A stretch of DNA of 64,000 nucleotides from assembly GCF_023169945.1 (NCBI RefSeq), contig NZ_AP025591.1, positions 5,998,501 to 6,062,500 on the forward strand, written 5' to 3'. A program made the position numbers and the translations under genes. Shown here one piece after another: positions 61,832 to 64,000 of this stretch. Each line of letters begins with the position of its first letter. Positions within the stretch are counted from its first letter, which is position 1. Below the pieces are notes generated by a model. It made no database searches, was not told the origin of the DNA, and saw nothing but the letters and a program-made list of their open reading frames with translations. The stretch comes from Anaeromyxobacter oryzae (GTDB lineage: Bacteria; Myxococcota; Myxococcia; Myxococcales; Anaeromyxobacteraceae).

Positions 61832-62998
61832 TTGTCGCCTCCGCAGCCCAGCTCCGCCGCCGCGGTCTCGTCTCCCGGCGCGATCTCCCACCTCGCCGCG
61901 GTCGACCCGCCCGGGCCCGCGCTCGCCCGCGCGCCGCGCATCGCGGCGCTCGACGCCGCCCGCGCGCTGGGCGTCCTCGCGATGGTGGTGGGGCACACGC
62001 TCGACGCGCTCCTCGCCGCGGACGTCCGTGCCTCGCCGGCGGTCGCGGCGTACTGGAAGGCGCGCGGCCTCACGGCGCCGCTCTTCCTCATGGTGTCCGG
62101 CTGGGCGGTGACGGTCGCGATCGGTCGCGGCCGCGCCGCCGGGCTCGCCATCCCGCGCGGCCGCCTCCCGCGCGTGCTGCTCCTCCTCGCCGTCGGCGCC
62201 GCGCTTCGCTGGCCGGGGTGGGACGTCCCCGGGCTCCTCGCGCGCGCGCCTGCGCCCTGGACGCACCTCCTCGCGTTCGACGCGCTCCACACGATCGCGC
62301 TCTCGCTCCTCGGGGCCGCCTGCCTGCTCGCGCTGCCCTGGGACCGCCGCGAGCGGGTCCTCGCGTTCGTGCTCGTCGCGGTGCTCGCGGTGTCGCTCGG
62401 GATGCGCGCGCCGGCGCCGCTCGCGCCGGCGCCGTCGGCGATGCATGCGCCGGGGCTCGGGCTCGCGCTGCAACAGGCGGCGGGCGGCACGTCGCCGTTC
62501 CCGCTCTTCCCATGGGCCGCGTACTTCTTCGCGGGGGGCGCGCTCGCGCTGCTCGCCGGCGGGGGCGGGGGCCGGCGCGCCGGAGCGATGGCGGCGGTGG
62601 GCGCGGCGCTCGTCGTCGCGACCTTCTGGACCGGCGTCGGCGCGATGCCGCCCGCGGACCCGCGCCTCGTCCTCTTCCGGGTCGGCGTGATCCTCGTGCT
62701 CCTCGCGGCGCTGTCGCTCGTGCCCGCCGCGGCGGCAGCGCGCGTCGCGCCGCTCGGGCGCGCCTCGCTCGGCGTCTACGCCCTCCACCTGCCGGTCGTG
62801 TACGGCTGGTCGACGCACGCGGGGCTCGCGGGGCGGATCGGGCCGAGGCTCTCGTTCGGCCACGCCGTCGCCGTGGCGCTCGCGGTCCTCGCCGCGAGCT
62901 TCGCCGTCCACCACGGGATCGTCGCCGCGCGGCGCGGGGCGGGCGCGCTCCTCCGCCGCGTCCGGTCGCCGGCGCTCGCGCCGCCCGCGGGCGGGTAG
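61832..62998 (+). CDS. multi-spanning membrane protein, DUF1624/acyltransferase-like
   Basis: 388 residues from TTG 61832; GTG 61814 is in frame but lies just before the -10 box. About ten hydrophobic helices follow a short polar N-terminus. The segment RIAALDAARALGVLAMVVGHTL matches the first-helix motif (R-x-x-x-L-D-x-x-R-G) of heparan-acetyltransferase-like and acyltransferase-3 membrane enzymes. Later LGRASLGVYALHLPVVY is typical of these families. A transferase of acyl groups to a surface sugar is plausible but unproven. Confidence 0.65.
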   Translation: MSPPQPSSAAAVSSPGAISHLAAVDPPGPALARAPRIAALDAARALGVLAMVVGHTLDALLAADVRASPAVAAYWKARGLTAPLFLMVSGWAVTVAIGRGRAAGLAIPRGRLPRVLLLLAVGAALRWPGWDVPGLLARAPAPWTHLLAFDALHTIALSLLGAACLLALPWDRRERVLAFVLVAVLAVSLGMRAPAPLAPAPSAMHAPGLGLALQQAAGGTSPFPLFPWAAYFFAGGALALLAGGGGGRRAGAMAAVGAALVVATFWTGVGAMPPADPRLVLFRVGVILVLLAALSLVPAAAAARVAPLGRASLGVYALHLPVVYGWSTHAGLAGRIGPRLSFGHAVAVALAVLAASFAVHHGIVAARRGAGALLRRVRSPALAPPAGG

Positions 62999-63013
62999 CG
63001 CCGCTGCCCGGCC

Positions 63014-63985
63014 TCAGCGCCGCGCCGCGTCCGCGAGGAACGCCGCCGCGCGGGCCTCCGCCCAGAAGCTCGGCCAGAACGGCGAGCCCGCGACGAACGC
63101 CACGTGGCCACCGACCTCCGTCGCGACGAGCGTGACGGCCGGATTCGCTCCCGCCGCCTCGACCGGCACGCTGTCGCCCGGGACGATGGGATCGTCGATG
63201 GCGGCAACGAGCAGGAGGGGGCGGCGCACGCCGCGCACGAACTGCCCGGACGAGCAGCGCGTCCAGTAGTCCTCGGCGGAGGCGAACCCGTGCAGCCGCG
63301 CGGTCACGACCGCGTCGTAGGCCGCGAACGTGCGGGCGCCGAGGATCGCCGCCGGGTCGAGGCTCTCCGGGAACCGCCGCGCCTTCGCGAGGGCCTTCGC
63401 CCGGAGCCTGCGGAGGAACCGCTCCCGGTAGACGAGGTTCCAGAAGCCCGGGGCGTCGAGCGCCCGCGCCGCGCGGGCGAGGTCGAAGGGGACGGAGATG
63501 CCGGCGCCGCCGCGGACCTCGGCCGGGAGGTCGTCGCCGCGCTCACCGAGGTACTTCACCACGACGTTCCCGCCCAGGGAGAAGCCGCCGATGACGATCG
63601 GGCGGCCGGGGCGCGCCGCCGCGAGGCGCCGGACGACGTGGTCGAGGTCCCCGGTCTCGCCCGAGTGGTAGAACCGCGGGAGCCGGTTCGGTGTCCCCGA
63701 GCACCCGCGGAAGTTCACCGCGATCGGCGCCAGCCCGGCCCGGAGCGCGAGGCCGGCGAGGCCGCGCACGTACGGCGCGCGCGACGAGCCCTCGAGCCCG
63801 TGCAGGATGACGAGCGCAGGCGCGTCCGGCGGCGGCGCGCCGAGGAAGTCGACGTCGAGGAAGTCGCCGTCGGGCAGCTCCCAGCGCTCGCGCCGCGCCC
63901 GCGGACGCGGGCCGAGGCGCGCGACGCTCGCGAACACCGTCATCGCGTGGGCGCCGGGGAGCCAGCGCGCGGGCGCGTAGTCCAT
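63014..63985 (-). CDS. YheT-like alpha/beta-hydrolase (COG0429)
   Basis: 323 residues, complete, beginning 15 bases from the window end. The family pattern is visible: ALVILHGLEGSSRAPYVRGL, AVNFRGCSGTPNRLPRFYHSG, nucleophile Ser in IGGFSLGGNVVVKYLGERG, Asp in LVAAIDDPIVPG and His in VGGHVAFV. These predicted hydrolases are widespread and poorly characterised, possibly esterases. It is convergent with the membrane protein gene, with 15 bp between stops. Confidence 0.9.
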   Translation of the reverse strand: MDYAPARWLPGAHAMTVFASVARLGPRPRARRERWELPDGDFLDVDFLGAPPPDAPALVILHGLEGSSRAPYVRGLAGLALRAGLAPIAVNFRGCSGTPNRLPRFYHSGETGDLDHVVRRLAAARPGRPIVIGGFSLGGNVVVKYLGERGDDLPAEVRGGAGISVPFDLARAARALDAPGFWNLVYRERFLRRLRAKALAKARRFPESLDPAAILGARTFAAYDAVVTARLHGFASAEDYWTRCSSGQFVRGVRRPLLLVAAIDDPIVPGDSVPVEAAGANPAVTLVATEVGGHVAFVAGSPFWPSFWAEARAAAFLADAARR

Positions 63986-64000
63986 GGCGTGCCGTCAGCG

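Overview
The DNA is very GC-rich (roughly 70-75% by eye), with short intergenic gaps and frequent GTG/TTG starts. Gene content points to Anaeromyxobacter (Myxococcota). The strongest pointer is the operon at 15549-18540, which encodes a globin-coupled histidine kinase and a two-receiver response regulator. Their key residues match the AfGcHK oxygen-sensor pair described from Anaeromyxobacter sp. Fw109-5 (comparison from memory). No rRNA, tRNA, CRISPR array, prophage or transposase gene was recognised, so this looks like core chromosome.

Layout. 1-9407: housekeeping genes (3' end of holA, metG, tatD, a HAD phosphatase, an OB/HD exonuclease-like protein, pncA, an SRAP protein, a zinc alcohol dehydrogenase). 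9574-20375: signalling and stress genes (two universal stress proteins, three CBS proteins, a DksA/TraR-like protein, a TatD-linked radical SAM enzyme, an NtrC-type regulator, the oxygen-sensing kinase operon, a STAS-like protein). 20616-23762: tatA, an FNR-type regulator with four candidate Fe-S cysteines, and molybdenum cofactor genes moeA and mobB; mobB runs in frame into a KGG-repeat protein. 23820-31240: an S9 peptidase, a PilZ-like/receiver-like protein, a GNAT protein, a MetX-homoserine dehydrogenase fusion and an OmpA-like lipoprotein. 31333-36647: a nitric-oxide module, with a NorR-like activator divergent from a hemerythrin gene and a quinol NO reductase behind a good sigma-54 promoter, then a second hemerythrin gene after a terminator. 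36908-52254: a SEC-C methionine aminopeptidase, a membrane MutS-like ATPase, ergothioneine genes egtB-egtD, a hybrid kinase, an acyl-CoA dehydrogenase, aminopeptidase N, an MFS transporter and a ClC-CBS channel. 52271-58484: a collagen-like ORF lacking a normal 5' end, a diheme lipoprotein, a carotenoid-type oxidoreductase and TetR regulator sharing two operators, and a B12-binding radical SAM enzyme. 58554-61747: a membrane quinone redox operon (tetraheme cytochrome, Tat-exported four-cluster Fe-S protein, NrfD-like protein, small cytochrome c) behind an FNR-like box. 61832-63985: a membrane protein and a YheT-like hydrolase.

How it fits together. Oxygen and nitrogen-oxide respiration recurs: heme-globin and Fe-S sensors, molybdenum cofactor synthesis, Tat export, NO reductase and a quinone-linked redox complex, as expected for a facultative anaerobe using several electron acceptors. 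A second window-wide pattern is a TAGnnT-like -10 hexamer placed only 7-11 nt before many start codons that lack a ribosome binding site. This suggests widespread leaderless transcription. All functional calls rest on reading the sequence and on recalled family features; no database search was run.
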